Below are positions 1 through 8,664 of a stretch of 64,000 nt of DNA, piece after piece; position 1 is the first letter of the stretch, and each line of letters starts with the position of its first letter. The stretch lies in the NCBI RefSeq assembly GCF_024519465.1, contig NZ_JALJRW010000001.1, positions 186,001 through 250,000 of the forward strand. The letters are read 5' to 3'. Below the pieces are notes generated by a model. That model ran no database searches. It worked only from the letters and a program-made list of their open reading frames with translations, and was not told the DNA's origin. The translations under genes and the position numbers were made by a program. This stretch comes from Stenotrophomonas sp. Ste86 (GTDB lineage Bacteria > Pseudomonadota > Gammaproteobacteria > Xanthomonadales > Xanthomonadaceae).

Positions 1-489
1 CGGCAGCGCCGACCCGCCAGGTGCGCAATCCACGTTGAACAGCGACAGCGCCTGCCCCGACGGCAACGTGTTGCGCAGGCTGAGTTCGGTCAGCTTGCGC
101 TGCACGCGCTGCATCGGCGCCAGCAGCAGGCTCAGATGCGTACCCGCGCTAAGCGTGAACTCGCTGATGCCCTCCGGCAGCACGGTGACGGCCATGCCAG
201 CACTGAGTGGGATGCCGTGGCACCAGCTTTGACCTTCCTCGGTGGCGTGGATGAAGCCCAGCAGGCACCAGTCCTGCGGCAGCATGAAGCGCCCACGGAA
301 ATGGAAGCCGCACTGCGCGGTGCAGAACAGGGCCTCGTCGTGCACGCGCGAATGCAGGCTCGCGCGCGGACCGTTGCCGTCCAGCAGGACCATCTCCAGG
401 TCGCAGACGCGCAGCACGCCGCTCAGCGTGGCCAGGTCATAAGGCCTGAGCGCGCCGTCGCCGTTGTCGTCCACTACACCATCTACCAT
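1..489 (-). CDS. AraC-type transcriptional regulator, N-terminal part (runs off left edge)
   Basis: An open minus-strand frame continues past the left edge, so only about 163 N-terminal residues are present. Read on that strand it gives a small beta-rich sensor region (FCTAQCGFHFRGRF, then LPQDWCLLGFIHAT and SAGMAVTVLPEGISEF), which resembles the cupin-like effector domain placed before the helix-turn-helix in AraC-family proteins; the DNA-binding half would lie outside the window. I chose the ATG at 489 because AAGGGGG lies about 10 bases upstream; in-frame TTG (563) and GTG (584) codons could give a longer form. The gene is divergent from the pilus locus, so a regulatory link is possible. 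The AraC assignment is an inference from overall character, not from the DNA-binding domain. Confidence 0.5.
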   Translation of the reverse strand, partial: MVDGVVDDNGDGALRPYDLATLSGVLRVCDLEMVLLDGNGPRASLHSRVHDEALFCTAQCGFHFRGRFMLPQDWCLLGFIHATEEGQSWCHGIPLSAGMAVTVLPEGISEFTLSAGTHLSLLLAPMQRVQRKLTELSLRNTLPSGQALSLFNVDCAPGGSALP

Positions 490-796
490 GACAGTGATGC
501 CCCCTTGCGCCTGGATGCGCGCGACGCCGGTCAAACCGGCTGCGCCCGTTTCGTCCTGAATGTCCTCGGCCAATGCCCTGCATAAACCCGCCACCGGCCG
601 CCAGCGCGGCAACGGGAAACAATGAAATGTCCTTCCTGCATATTGCGCGCGGGTCGACGCCCGATTATCGATGCGCATTTTCGGCAAGTATGCATGAACT
701 CGCCGGAAGGTAAACCCACCGCCGCAGCGGGCTCTGCGCGTGAAGAAAACACCTTGAAACAGCTTGGAACGGTCTAAATTACGCGTCAGAAATCCG

Positions 797-846
797 TCAT
801 CACTCTCTCATCACGCTATAAACACACCTCTTTCACTTTATAAACA
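797..846. promoter_or_regulatory. Phased direct repeats, candidate activator binding region
   Basis: TCATCAC occurs at 797-803 and 808-814 (11 bp apart). The 14-bp element TCAC-nn-TATAAACA occurs at 811-824 and again at 833-846, a 22-bp period, that is two DNA turns. AraC-family proteins commonly bind direct repeats spaced by about two turns, and an AraC-type gene is adjacent. The repeat is seen directly; the binding role is inference. Confidence 0.4.
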
Positions 847-1117
847 TTAAATGTTGGTCAACGCCCACGCATGGATAAAGGGCGAGCCGCAGCGGTTAAA
901 GTCGAACGCATCGCTGCCTATGATTGAATTGAATACTGTTGATCGCGCCGGACTTTCCGGCAGGCACGCATCCCGGCAGTTCCATGGCGGAAACCGGGTA
1001 TGCACGACAGGGGGAAGCAATGCAGACGCTCAGGGATGTGACGCTGTTCCCAAATCAACATGCGCTGGCGAAGACGCCGCGCGGTGCGACGCTGCCTGCT
1101 CCGCCCTTCCCGCACAT

Positions 1118-1157
1118 GGCCTGCCTGGCAATGCCCAGGTAGGCCTGCGGCCGCAGG
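1118..1157. repeat. Two adjoining hairpins upstream of flp
   Basis: Arms GGCCTGCCTGGC (1118-1129) and CCCAGGTAGGCC (1134-1145) pair with two mismatches, and a perfect 14-bp palindrome CCTGCGGCCGCAGG follows directly at 1144-1157. No T tract follows, so this is not a clear terminator. It lies about 120 bases before the flp start codon and could be leader structure. Confidence 0.45.
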
Positions 1158-1275
1158 CGCGGCCGCTTCCTGCGCACGGAGCGCGCAGGCCACAGGATGG
1201 ATCCGGCGGAGCCGGAGATCCCCCATCCATACGCAGGCAGTCCCATTGATTGACCGGAACAGGGAGTAGACCGTC

Positions 1276-1476
1276 ATGAAAGCCTCCATCCGCAGTTTCC
1301 TCGCCGAAGAAGACGGCGTCACCGCGCTCGAATACGGCATCCTCGCCGCCGTGATCGCCGGCGTCCTGGTGGTCGCCGCGAAGACCGGCCTCAGCGATAT
1401 GTTCACCTCGCTGTTCGCCAAGCTCAAAACACTGGTTGAAAGCGCCGGCGGTGGCAGCGCCCCGTCGACCGGCTGA
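1276..1476 (+). CDS. flp: Flp/Fap-type pilin subunit
   Basis: A 66-residue major pilin of the tad pilus. A short basic/polar leader ends in EEDG, followed by VTALEYGILAAVIAG: this is the Flp signature with prepilin cleavage after Gly14, glutamate at mature position 5 and tyrosine at 6. The hydrophobic helix spans residues 15-35, and a small Gly/Ser tail ends the protein. AGGGAG lies about 9 bases before the ATG. The protein would be cut by the peptidase encoded next and assembled into bundled fibres for surface adherence and biofilm formation. It is first in the locus, separated by 110 bp from the peptidase gene, which fits high pilin expression. Confidence 0.95.
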   Translation: MKASIRSFLAEEDGVTALEYGILAAVIAGVLVVAAKTGLSDMFTSLFAKLKTLVESAGGGSAPSTG

Positions 1477-1586
1477 TCGGCGCCGCGCTCCCGCAAGCAC
1501 TGCGACTGCAGGCTGTGCGCCTGCGGCGATGCCAACGGTTTACCGCTGTTCCCCGGTTCGATGCGCTATCACGGAGGACCCATCGG

Positions 1587-2132
1587 ATGTCACTGCTGCC
1601 CGTCCTGGCCCTGCTGCTGAGTGCACAGGTCGCGATCAGCGACCTGTATGCGCGGCGCGTGTCCAACCGCTGGCTGTCGTGCGTCGGCGCGACCGCACTG
1701 GGATGGCTGCTGTGGACATGGGGCAGCGGCGCGGGCACGTTCCCAGGCACGCATCTGGCCGGCCTGGTGGTGGGTCTGGCAGCGCTGCTGCCGTTCTACC
1801 TGCTGGGCTGGATGGGCGCCGGCGACGTGAAGTACTTCGCCGTACTTGGCCTGCTGCTGGGCGCCCCGGCGCTGTTGCCGATCTGGGTGATCAGCAGCCT
1901 GATGGCCGGTGCGCATGCGTTGTGCGTGCTCCTCGCGCCCGGCCTGCGCGCCACGCTGCCGTTGCGTGCGCAATGGCTGCATGCACGCGCACAGCAGCAC
2001 TGGCAGGCGCGCCCGACGGCTCGCCGCATCCACGCCTCGCGACAGGGCCGGGTCGGCATTCCGTACGCGGCCTACCTTGCCTTCACCACGCTGGGCTTCA
2101 TCGCCTGGAGCACCTACGGAGCAGGCCCATGA
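1587..2132 (+). CDS. cpaA: Prepilin peptidase (TadV/CpaA type)
   Basis: A 181-residue polytopic membrane aspartic protease of the A24 family that matures Flp pilin and the TadE-type pseudopilins. It is almost entirely hydrophobic, with about five to six membrane spans. The first catalytic aspartate is seen in QVAISDLYARRVSNRW after the first span, and the second in the GAGDVKYFAVLG motif (GxGD) near residues 80-90. I chose the ATG at 1587 because GGAGG precedes it at the right distance; an upstream in-frame start at 1515 lacks a site. Its stop overlaps the next start (ATGA), so it is translationally coupled to the TadE-like gene. Confidence 0.93.
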   Translation: MSLLPVLALLLSAQVAISDLYARRVSNRWLSCVGATALGWLLWTWGSGAGTFPGTHLAGLVVGLAALLPFYLLGWMGAGDVKYFAVLGLLLGAPALLPIWVISSLMAGAHALCVLLAPGLRATLPLRAQWLHARAQQHWQARPTARRIHASRQGRVGIPYAAYLAFTTLGFIAWSTYGAGP

Positions 2133-2617
2133 GCCGCCATACCCTCCATCGCACCGACCGCGCGCGACAGCGCGGCGTGGTCACCATCGAATTCGCCTTC
2201 ATGCTGATCCTGGGCCTGGTGCCGTTGCTGATGCTCACCTACACCGGGGTGATGATCATGGCCGCCCAGCAGACCCTGGCCCTGGCCTCGGCCGAAGGCG
2301 CGCGCGCCTCGCTGCGCTATGCCAGCACCAGCGAGCGCCGGGTCGCCGCCTGTCAGGCCGCACAGCGCTCGATGCAGTGGCTGTTGAATTTCGCCGGCCA
2401 ACCGGCCAACTGCAGTACCGCCGGCGCGCCGCCGATCGTGGTCTCCGCACCGGCGCCCTGCGCAGGGCTGGCCAGTGCGCAGTGTATCCAGGTGTCGGTG
2501 AGCTACGACTACAGCAGCAAACCCTTCCTGCCCGGCACCGGCCGCGTCTACGGCTGGCTGATCACCCAGCCGATCCGCAGTACTGCGGTGGCCCAGCTCG
2601 ACCTGGGCACGCCGTGA
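2129..2617 (+). CDS. tadE: TadE-like minor pseudopilin
   Basis: A 162-residue protein with a basic N-terminus, then RQRGVVTIEFAFMLILGL: a glycine before a hydrophobic stretch with glutamate at position 5 after it, the processing motif of TadE/TadF pseudopilins. A single membrane segment covers about residues 18-40; the remainder is a periplasmic domain with four cysteines that may form disulphides. The start overlaps the peptidase stop by four bases. Pseudopilins of this family are needed for Flp fibre assembly. It is the only TadE/F-like gene in the locus; a separate TadF was not seen. Confidence 0.88.
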   Translation: MSRHTLHRTDRARQRGVVTIEFAFMLILGLVPLLMLTYTGVMIMAAQQTLALASAEGARASLRYASTSERRVAACQAAQRSMQWLLNFAGQPANCSTAGAPPIVVSAPAPCAGLASAQCIQVSVSYDYSSKPFLPGTGRVYGWLITQPIRSTAVAQLDLGTP

Positions 2618-2645
2618 TGCGACGCGCCCCTTGCCCGGAGTCTGC

Positions 2646-3680
2646 ATGCTCAAGTTGACCCGCATCGCCGCTGTCGCATTGATCGCGCTGGCGCTGGTGC
2701 TGGCGCTGGTGGCGTTTCTGGTCAGCCGGCGTCCGGCGCAGAGCGTGGCCGCGCCAGCGCCCCAGGTGGATGGCCAGCCGCAGCACTGGCCGGTGGTGGA
2801 AGCCGCTACCCGCCTGCCCGCCGGCCGCCCGATCGCCGCATCGGACCTGCGCATCGGCGCGGCCCCGCAGGCACCGGTCGGTGGCTACGCAAACATCGCC
2901 GACGCCTCCGGCGCGGTGCCGGTGCGTGATATCGCCGCCGGCACCGCCTTGAACAGCGCGCTGATGGCGCAGGGTTATGCCCTCCGGCTCAATCCGGGTG
3001 AGCGCGCGCTGGCGGTGCCGGTGGACGAACTGGTCGCCGCCGGCAACCGCATCCTGCCCGGTGACTATGTCGATGTGTTCCTCAACCTGCGCGCGCCGCC
3101 GGGCATGAACACCGACGGCCAGGCGCAGGCACGGCTGCTGCTGTCGCGGCTGCGCGTGCTCAGCTACGGCGCCGCCGACAGCGCGCCTGGCCAGCCCAGC
3201 ACCGCGGCCAACGACGCCGCACCGGGCGCCAACGACAGCCGCGCACAGGACATCCAGGGAGCGTCCGCGTCCAGTGGCAGCAACAGCGGCAACAGCACCA
3301 ACGCGCCCATCCGCAGCGCGGTGCTGGCCGTGCCGGTGGCCGAGGCCAACCGCCTGTTGCTGGGTGCGCAGCAGGGCCGGTTGTTCCTGGCACTGCGCAA
3401 TCCGGCCGATGTCGGCCAGCCCGACCAGAGCCTGTTCGCCCAGCCCGGCGGCGTACTCGACGCGCGACGCGAGCTCAGCCCGGAACAACGCCTGGCGCTG
3501 CAGTCGCCGGAGAACGATGCCTACGCCGGCATCGACAGCGACGCGTTGGCCGGCCGCGCGACGCACGCCGCGCGCGCGCCGATGCCGGTCCGTGCCAGCG
3601 CACCGCGGGCCACCCCGCGCCTGGATCGCGGTGTCGAAATCATCCGCGGCGATGTTTCCTCCCACAGCCGCTCGCCCTGA
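2646..3680 (+). CDS. cpaB: Flp pilus assembly protein CpaB/RcpC
   Basis: A 344-residue periplasmic/inner-membrane-anchored protein. One N-terminal membrane segment (about residues 7-25, rich in ALVLALVAF) is followed by a SAF-like domain (RLPAGRPIAASDLRIG, then VRDIAAGTALNSALM and ALAVPVDELVAAGNRILPGDYVDV). This is the RcpC/CpaB core; the family is thought to help gate or stabilise the outer-membrane secretin. A low-complexity Ala/Asp/Ser/Gly linker lies at about residues 178-218, followed by a C-terminal beta domain. CGGAG precedes the ATG at 2646; the in-frame TTG at 2631 is less likely. The secretin gene follows after 18 bp. Confidence 0.9.
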   Translation: MLKLTRIAAVALIALALVLALVAFLVSRRPAQSVAAPAPQVDGQPQHWPVVEAATRLPAGRPIAASDLRIGAAPQAPVGGYANIADASGAVPVRDIAAGTALNSALMAQGYALRLNPGERALAVPVDELVAAGNRILPGDYVDVFLNLRAPPGMNTDGQAQARLLLSRLRVLSYGAADSAPGQPSTAANDAAPGANDSRAQDIQGASASSGSNSGNSTNAPIRSAVLAVPVAEANRLLLGAQQGRLFLALRNPADVGQPDQSLFAQPGGVLDARRELSPEQRLALQSPENDAYAGIDSDALAGRATHAARAPMPVRASAPRATPRLDRGVEIIRGDVSSHSRSP

Positions 3681-3698
3681 GCACGACCGAGAGACTCC

Positions 3699-5063
3699 AT
3701 GACGCCCTGCAATGCCCGTCTGCACCGCACCTCACGTCATTGGCCGGCGCGCCTGCTGCTGGCGCTGCTGCTGGGCACCTGCCCGGTGCTGGGCATGGCC
3801 AACGCCGATGTGGTCCTGCAGACGCGCGAGCAACGGCCGTGGACGCTGCCGGCCGATCTGGAGCGGGTAGCCATCGCCGATCCCAGCGTGGCCGACGTGG
3901 TGATGTTGAGCGGCAAGCGCCAGGCGCTGCTGGTGGGCAAGGCGCCAGGCACCACCACCCTGCTGGTGTGGCGCCGCCAGCAGAGCGAGCCGCAACGGAT
4001 GCAGATCGATGTGCGCAGCGCGGTCCAGGGGGCGCTGCCGCCGTCGCAGGACCTGCAGCTCACGCTGCAGGATGGCCAGGGTCTGCTGCAAGGGAGTGCG
4101 GCAGACCTGCTGGACCATGAGCAGACCCGCAAGGCCGCCAGCATGGCGCTGGGCAAGGACGGCCAGCTCGCCGATGCGTCCACGATTGCCAGTGGCGGTG
4201 TGGTCCAGGTGGAGGTCAAGGTGGTGGAGTTCAACAAGTCGGTGCTGCGGCAGATCGGGATGAGCTTTGCCAACAAGAACTTCAGCGGCAGCAATGGATT
4301 TTTCTACGGCATCAGCAGACCCGGTGGGACCTTGCCGGGCGTAGTCCCGATCGGCACCGACCCCGACGTGCCGGTAGTCAACAACCCGTTGTCCTCCGCG
4401 TTCGGGCTGGTGTTCAAGTCGCTCACCCATGGCTGGGATGCCAACATCGACCTGCTGCAGAGCAACGGCATGGCGCGCGTGCTGGCCGAACCTACCTTGG
4501 TCGCCCTGTCCGGTCAGAGCGCCAGCTTCCTGGCCGGTGGCGAGCTGCCGATCCTGGAACCGCAGGGTCTGGGCACCACCACCGTCACCTTCAAGCCGTT
4601 CGGCATCGGCCTGACCGTCACCCCGACCGTGCTCGGTCCGAACCGGATCGCGCTCAAGGTCGCCCCGGAAGCCAGCGACCTCAATTACGCTGCGGGTGTC
4701 TCCTACAACGGTGTGCAGATCCCCTCCATCACCACCCGTCGCGCCGACACCACCGTGGAACTGGGCGATGGTGAGACCTTCGTGATCGGTGGGCTGGTCA
4801 GCAACACCGTCAGCTCCAACGTCGACAAGATTCCGCTGCTGGGCGACCTGCCGATCATCGGCGCGTTCTTCCGCAGCCTGAGCTACAAACGCGAGGAGAA
4901 GGAACTGGTGATCATCGTCACCCCGCGCCTGGTGCAACCGCTGGCCCGCGACACCGTGGTGCCGCTGCCGGGGGACCGCGAAGCCAAGCCGAACCTGCCG
5001 GTGTGGGGTGCCTGGCTGCTCAGCCCGGCCTCGTCCGACCAGCTGCCCGGCTTCTCGCGCTGA
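3699..5063 (+). CDS. cpaC: Type II/IV secretin CpaC/RcpA
   Basis: A 454-residue outer-membrane secretin forming the channel for the Flp fibre. It has a signal peptide (residues 1-37, cleavage near GMANA), a pilus-formation N-terminal domain (ERVAIADPSVADVVMLSGKRQ then GKAPGTTTLLVW), a BON-like linker and a full secretin domain with the marks SFLAGGELPI, FKPFGIGLTVTPTVLG, PSITTRRADTTVELGDGET and IPLLGDLPIIGAFFRS. It ends with VTPRLVQPL and a short proline-rich tail. The length matches CpaC of other tad loci. It follows cpaB by 18 bp and should work with CpaB and the TadD lipoprotein at the outer membrane. Confidence 0.95.
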   Translation: MTPCNARLHRTSRHWPARLLLALLLGTCPVLGMANADVVLQTREQRPWTLPADLERVAIADPSVADVVMLSGKRQALLVGKAPGTTTLLVWRRQQSEPQRMQIDVRSAVQGALPPSQDLQLTLQDGQGLLQGSAADLLDHEQTRKAASMALGKDGQLADASTIASGGVVQVEVKVVEFNKSVLRQIGMSFANKNFSGSNGFFYGISRPGGTLPGVVPIGTDPDVPVVNNPLSSAFGLVFKSLTHGWDANIDLLQSNGMARVLAEPTLVALSGQSASFLAGGELPILEPQGLGTTTVTFKPFGIGLTVTPTVLGPNRIALKVAPEASDLNYAAGVSYNGVQIPSITTRRADTTVELGDGETFVIGGLVSNTVSSNVDKIPLLGDLPIIGAFFRSLSYKREEKELVIIVTPRLVQPLARDTVVPLPGDREAKPNLPVWGAWLLSPASSDQLPGFSR

Positions 5064-5087
5064 GCCGATGCCAGGAGCCCGCCCCGC

Positions 5088-6374
5088 ATGTCCTCCGCCT
5101 CGATCCCGCTGTTGCACCCGATGGCGCCGCCGATGACTCTGGTGCTGGTCGCCCCCAACCGTGACCTGCTGGCAGCGCTCGGCGCCAAGCTGCCGGTCGG
5201 CACCCGCGTGGAGTGGGAAGACAGCCGCGGCTCGACGCTCGCGCTGGATGTGTATCGGCGCAACGGCACCTGCATCGTGCTGCTGGATTTCCGCCGCGAA
5301 CAGGCGGTCGCAACCACCGATCTGACCCGGCATCTGCAACGCACGCTGCCCGATCTGTCACTGGTGGCGGTTGGCTCCACCGCCCCGGACCAGCTGGATG
5401 GCGTAGTGGCCGCGCTGCGCGCAGGCGTGCGCGACATCCTCGACCTTGACGCGTCCACCGCCGACATCGATGCCGTCTTGCGCCGCGCCGGCGGCAGTGC
5501 GCCGGTCCGCAGCGTGGCGCCCGAACCGGCGCACAAGGCGCGGCTTGTGCTGGTGCTGGGTGTACGCGCCGGCGTGGGCAGCAGCACCCTGGCCGCCCAT
5601 GTGGGCGTGCTGGCGCAACAGCTCGGCCATCCCGGCGCCACGTCCAGTACCGACCCCGATCCGTCCCAGCACGACAACAGCCTGCTGCTGCTCGACCTGG
5701 GCCAGCCGGCGGGCGACGCGGCGCTTTACCTCAACCTGGACAGCCAGTTCCATTACGACGATGCGCTGCGCAACGCCAATCGCATCGACGCCACCCTCGC
5801 CCGCACCGCGATGACCCGACATCCGGGTGGGCTGGCGTTGCTCGGTCAACCGGCCGGCAGCGATACCGGCCCCATCGCCGATCCCGCCGTGCTGGTGCAG
5901 CGCCTGCGCGGCGTGTTCGACACGGTGCTGTGCGATCTCGGCGGCGCACCCGTGCGACAGATCCCGCGCTCGCTGCTCAACAGCGCCGAGGACATCTGGC
6001 TCGTCGCCGACCAGGCGATCGGCACACTGGTGTCGCTGGACCTGGCGCTCAAGCAGCTCGAAGCGCTGGGCGGGCGCGATGGTCGCCTGCACCTGGTGAT
6101 CAACCGCCACGACGAAGCCGGCGGGCTGGCACCGGCGCAGATCGCAGAACGCTTCGGCGTGCCGCTGCTGGCCACCCTGCCCGACTGCCACCGCCTGCGC
6201 AGCAGCGCCAACCACGGCCACCTGCTACTTCAGGATGCGCCGCGCGATCCGTACCTGCGTGCCCTCACCCCCCTGCTGGCGCGACTGGACCCGGCCGTTG
6301 CCGACGCCCTGCCGCGCGGGTGGCGGGAAAAACTCGTCCTCCGCCTGAGTGGTCTCCCATGGAAGACAAAGTGA
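5088..6374 (+). CDS. tadZ: TadZ/CpaE-like pilus localisation ATPase
   Basis: A 428-residue two-domain protein. Residues about 16-145 resemble a receiver domain (MTLVLVAPNRDLL; CIVLLDFRREQ with an aspartate where phosphorylation would occur; VAALRAGVRDILDL). From about residue 155 comes a MinD/ParA-like domain. The deviant Walker A region reads VRAGVGSSTLAAH, so both lysines expected in KGGxGK(S/T) are replaced. TadZ proteins are known to vary here, and the protein may act as a polar landmark for the pilus machine rather than a strong ATPase. Its 3' end overlaps the tadA start by 16 bases, indicating coupling. Confidence 0.88.
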   Translation: MSSASIPLLHPMAPPMTLVLVAPNRDLLAALGAKLPVGTRVEWEDSRGSTLALDVYRRNGTCIVLLDFRREQAVATTDLTRHLQRTLPDLSLVAVGSTAPDQLDGVVAALRAGVRDILDLDASTADIDAVLRRAGGSAPVRSVAPEPAHKARLVLVLGVRAGVGSSTLAAHVGVLAQQLGHPGATSSTDPDPSQHDNSLLLLDLGQPAGDAALYLNLDSQFHYDDALRNANRIDATLARTAMTRHPGGLALLGQPAGSDTGPIADPAVLVQRLRGVFDTVLCDLGGAPVRQIPRSLLNSAEDIWLVADQAIGTLVSLDLALKQLEALGGRDGRLHLVINRHDEAGGLAPAQIAERFGVPLLATLPDCHRLRSSANHGHLLLQDAPRDPYLRALTPLLARLDPAVADALPRGWREKLVLRLSGLPWKTK

Positions 6375-7711
6375 CCCCGTTCGCCCCCCTGCATGCGCGC
6401 GCCGAGGCCATCGCCCCGGTGGACACGGCGCCGCCCCCCTTCGCGCAGTCCGACGAGTACCAGAAGGTGCTCGTCGCCGCGCATGAGCACCTGCTCAACA
6501 GCATCGAGGACGAGCGCATCGACATCGATGCGTGGGCCCCGGACACCGTGGCGCGCTACGTGCACACCCAGACCGCGATCTTCGTGCAGGAGTGGCGCAT
6601 CCCGGTCAACGAGGCCGAGATGGAGGTGGTGGCCGGCGCACTGGTCAAGGAATTGACCGGCTTCGGTCCGCTCGACGACCTCCTGCATGACCCGAGCATC
6701 GAAGACATCCTGATCAACGGCTACAAGGACATCCATGTCTCCCAGGGCGGGCGCCTGGTGCGCGCCACCCAGCGCTTCAGCGATGACAGCCACCTGCTGC
6801 GCATCCTGCGCCGCATCCTCGCCCCGCTGGGGCGGCGCCTGGACGAATCCAACCCGATGGTCGATGCGCGCCTGCCCAACGGCGGCCGCCTCAACGCGAT
6901 CATCTCCCCGCTCGCGGTGGATGGCCCGATGGTGTCCATCCGCAAGTTCCGCAAGGATCCGTTCACTCCCGACGAACTGCTGCGCATGGGCACCTTCGAC
7001 CGCCCGATGCAGGCGCTGCTGCACGCGATGGTGCTCGGCCGCTGCAATATCCTGGTCTCCGGCGGCACCAGTTCGGGCAAGACCTCGCTGCTCAACGCAT
7101 TGGCCAGCTACGTACCGGGCGACGAGCGCGTAATCACCGTGGAAGACACCGCCGAACTCTCGCTCAACCACCCGCACGTGGTGCGCCTGGAAAGCCGTAT
7201 CGGCGGTGCCGATGGCCAGGGGGCGGTGAGCATCCGCGACCTGGTCCGCAACAGCCTGCGCATGCGCCCGGACCGGATCGTGGTCGGCGAAGTGCGTGGG
7301 GCCGAAGTGCTGGAAATGCTGCAGGCGATGAACACCGGCCACGACGGTTCGATGGCCACCATCCACGCCAACTCCCCGCGCGACTGCCTGTACCGCATCG
7401 AGATGCTGGCCGGCTTCGCCGGCTTCCAGGGCAGCGAGGACAGCCTGCGCCGGCAGATCGCCAGCGCCATCGATTTCATCGTGCAGATCTCCCGCCTCGG
7501 CAGCGGTAGACGCGTGCTGGTGTCGATCACGGAAATCACAGGGGTCAGCGACAACCTGATCAGCACCCAGGAAATGTTCCGCCACGAAATCCAGCTCGAC
7601 GCCGACGGCAAGGAGCACGACCGCTGGGTCGGGCTGGGCTTCCATCCGCATTCGCACAAGCTCGAGCCGTTCCGGCGCCAGTTGCGCGAAGCACTGGACG
7701 GAGCTTACTGA
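6359..7711 (+). CDS. tadA: Tad secretion/assembly ATPase TadA/CpaF
   Basis: A 450-residue cytoplasmic motor ATPase of the VirB11/GspE family powering Flp pilus assembly. An N-terminal region with an all-alpha segment (residues about 35-110) leads to the T2SE core: Walker A GGTSSGKTSLLNAL, aspartate box VEDTAELSL, Walker B-like DRIVVGEVRGAE and the histidine box HDGSMATIHANSP are all intact. I chose the ATG at 6359, inside the end of tadZ; a frame open further upstream is overlap only. The two membrane platform proteins TadB and TadC follow directly. No key residue is missing. Confidence 0.96.
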   Translation: MEDKVTPFAPLHARAEAIAPVDTAPPPFAQSDEYQKVLVAAHEHLLNSIEDERIDIDAWAPDTVARYVHTQTAIFVQEWRIPVNEAEMEVVAGALVKELTGFGPLDDLLHDPSIEDILINGYKDIHVSQGGRLVRATQRFSDDSHLLRILRRILAPLGRRLDESNPMVDARLPNGGRLNAIISPLAVDGPMVSIRKFRKDPFTPDELLRMGTFDRPMQALLHAMVLGRCNILVSGGTSSGKTSLLNALASYVPGDERVITVEDTAELSLNHPHVVRLESRIGGADGQGAVSIRDLVRNSLRMRPDRIVVGEVRGAEVLEMLQAMNTGHDGSMATIHANSPRDCLYRIEMLAGFAGFQGSEDSLRRQIASAIDFIVQISRLGSGRRVLVSITEITGVSDNLISTQEMFRHEIQLDADGKEHDRWVGLGFHPHSHKLEPFRRQLREALDGAY

Positions 7712-7713
7712 GC

Positions 7714-8664
7714 ATGGTCACGGTGCTGCTGCTGTGCAGTGCGGCGCTGGTGCTGGTGGCGGTAGCCATCGAGCTGTGGTGGGGCGCGGGCCGCCGCGAA
7801 CGCCAGCGCGCCTCGCTGCAGCACACCGAACAGCGCCTGGCCGCCAACCCGGCCACGCCGGTACTGGCCGGCATGCCGCCGCGGCCAGCCAACGCAGCAC
7901 CGTTGCCGACCGTAACCGCGCGACCCGACGCGCTGCCGTGGGATGCGCTGCTGCAACGTGCCGGGCTGCGGCCGGGCTGGCGCCTGCCGATCCTCTGGCT
8001 GCTGGGTGGCATCGCGCTGGCCTGGTTGGCGGCAGCACGCATCGGCACCGCCTGGATGTGGCCGATCGCCTTCGGCCTGTATGCGCTGCTGCTGGGGCTG
8101 TGGGTGTCGCGCCGCATCCTCGGCCTGCAACGCCGCCTGCTGCGGCAGCTACCGGACTTCCTCGACAACCTGGTGCGCCTGACCGGACTCGGCAACAGCC
8201 TGCAGATGTCCTTCCAGACCGCCAGCCAGCAGGTGCCGATGCCGCTGCGCGGCCTGCTCGATGAGACCCTGTCCGGCACCCGCAGCGGCCTGGACCTGGA
8301 CCGCGCCCTCAGCCAGGCCGCTCAGCCCTACCGGCTGGACGTGCTGGACGTTCTCGCCGTAGTGCTCGGGGTGAGCATCCGCATCGGCGGGCGCTCGGAC
8401 CAGATCCTGCAGCGCATGAGCGACTTCATGCGCGACCTGGACCAGGCCCGCCAGGAGCTGATGGCCACCACCTCCGAAACGCGCATGTCGGCCTGGGTGC
8501 TCGGCCTGCTGCCGCCGCTGTCGGCGCTGCTGATGGCCATTGTCAGTCCGGACTTCTTCGAGCCGATGCTGCAGGTGCCACTGGGCCACCGCATTCTCGG
8601 TGCAGCCCTGTTGCTGGAACTGATCGGCGGCTTCCTGCTGTATCGCCTGGCCCGTTCGCTATGA
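7714..8664 (+). CDS. tadB: Tad inner-membrane platform protein TadB
   Basis: A 316-residue polytopic protein of the T2SS F-domain family. It begins with a membrane segment (VTVLLLCSAALVLVAVAIEL), has a linker, a pair of segments near residues 88-135, the F domain (RRLLRQLPDFLDNLVRLTG, then GLDLDRALSQAAQPY) and two C-terminal membrane segments. The start is 2 bp after the tadA stop and the stop overlaps tadC by four bases. It is expected to form the inner-membrane platform with TadC on which TadA acts. Confidence 0.93.
   Translation: MVTVLLLCSAALVLVAVAIELWWGAGRRERQRASLQHTEQRLAANPATPVLAGMPPRPANAAPLPTVTARPDALPWDALLQRAGLRPGWRLPILWLLGGIALAWLAAARIGTAWMWPIAFGLYALLLGLWVSRRILGLQRRLLRQLPDFLDNLVRLTGLGNSLQMSFQTASQQVPMPLRGLLDETLSGTRSGLDLDRALSQAAQPYRLDVLDVLAVVLGVSIRIGGRSDQILQRMSDFMRDLDQARQELMATTSETRMSAWVLGLLPPLSALLMAIVSPDFFEPMLQVPLGHRILGAALLLELIGGFLLYRLARSL

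Larger units (their letters stand above)
490..1275. other. Gene-free region upstream of the flp pilus locus
   Basis: No open frame here has convincing codon use or a ribosome site. The 760-850 segment is clearly richer in A and T than the surroundings and contains phased direct repeats (separate entry), suggesting a promoter/operator. The 1118-1157 segment forms hairpins. The rest shows nothing I can name. It could hold the promoters of both the AraC-type gene and the pilus operon, with a long untranslated leader before flp. Confidence 0.6.

Noticed and set aside
851..1249. Open frames of 60-130 codons in the region before flp
   Set aside because: Several overlap in different frames, none has a ribosome site or a recognisable protein character, and they cross the hairpins.
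2562..3725. Long minus-strand frame opposite cpaB, with similar long frames opposite cpaC, tadA, tadG, dnaE2 and the AsmA-like gene
   Set aside because: High GC content makes antisense frames stay open; their products are rich in Arg, Ala, Gly, His and Gln without domains, while the plus-strand products match known families.
6359..7711. tadA considered as a type IV secretion VirB11 ATPase
   Set aside because: The surrounding flp, prepilin peptidase, secretin, tadB and tadC genes fix it as the Tad pilus motor.
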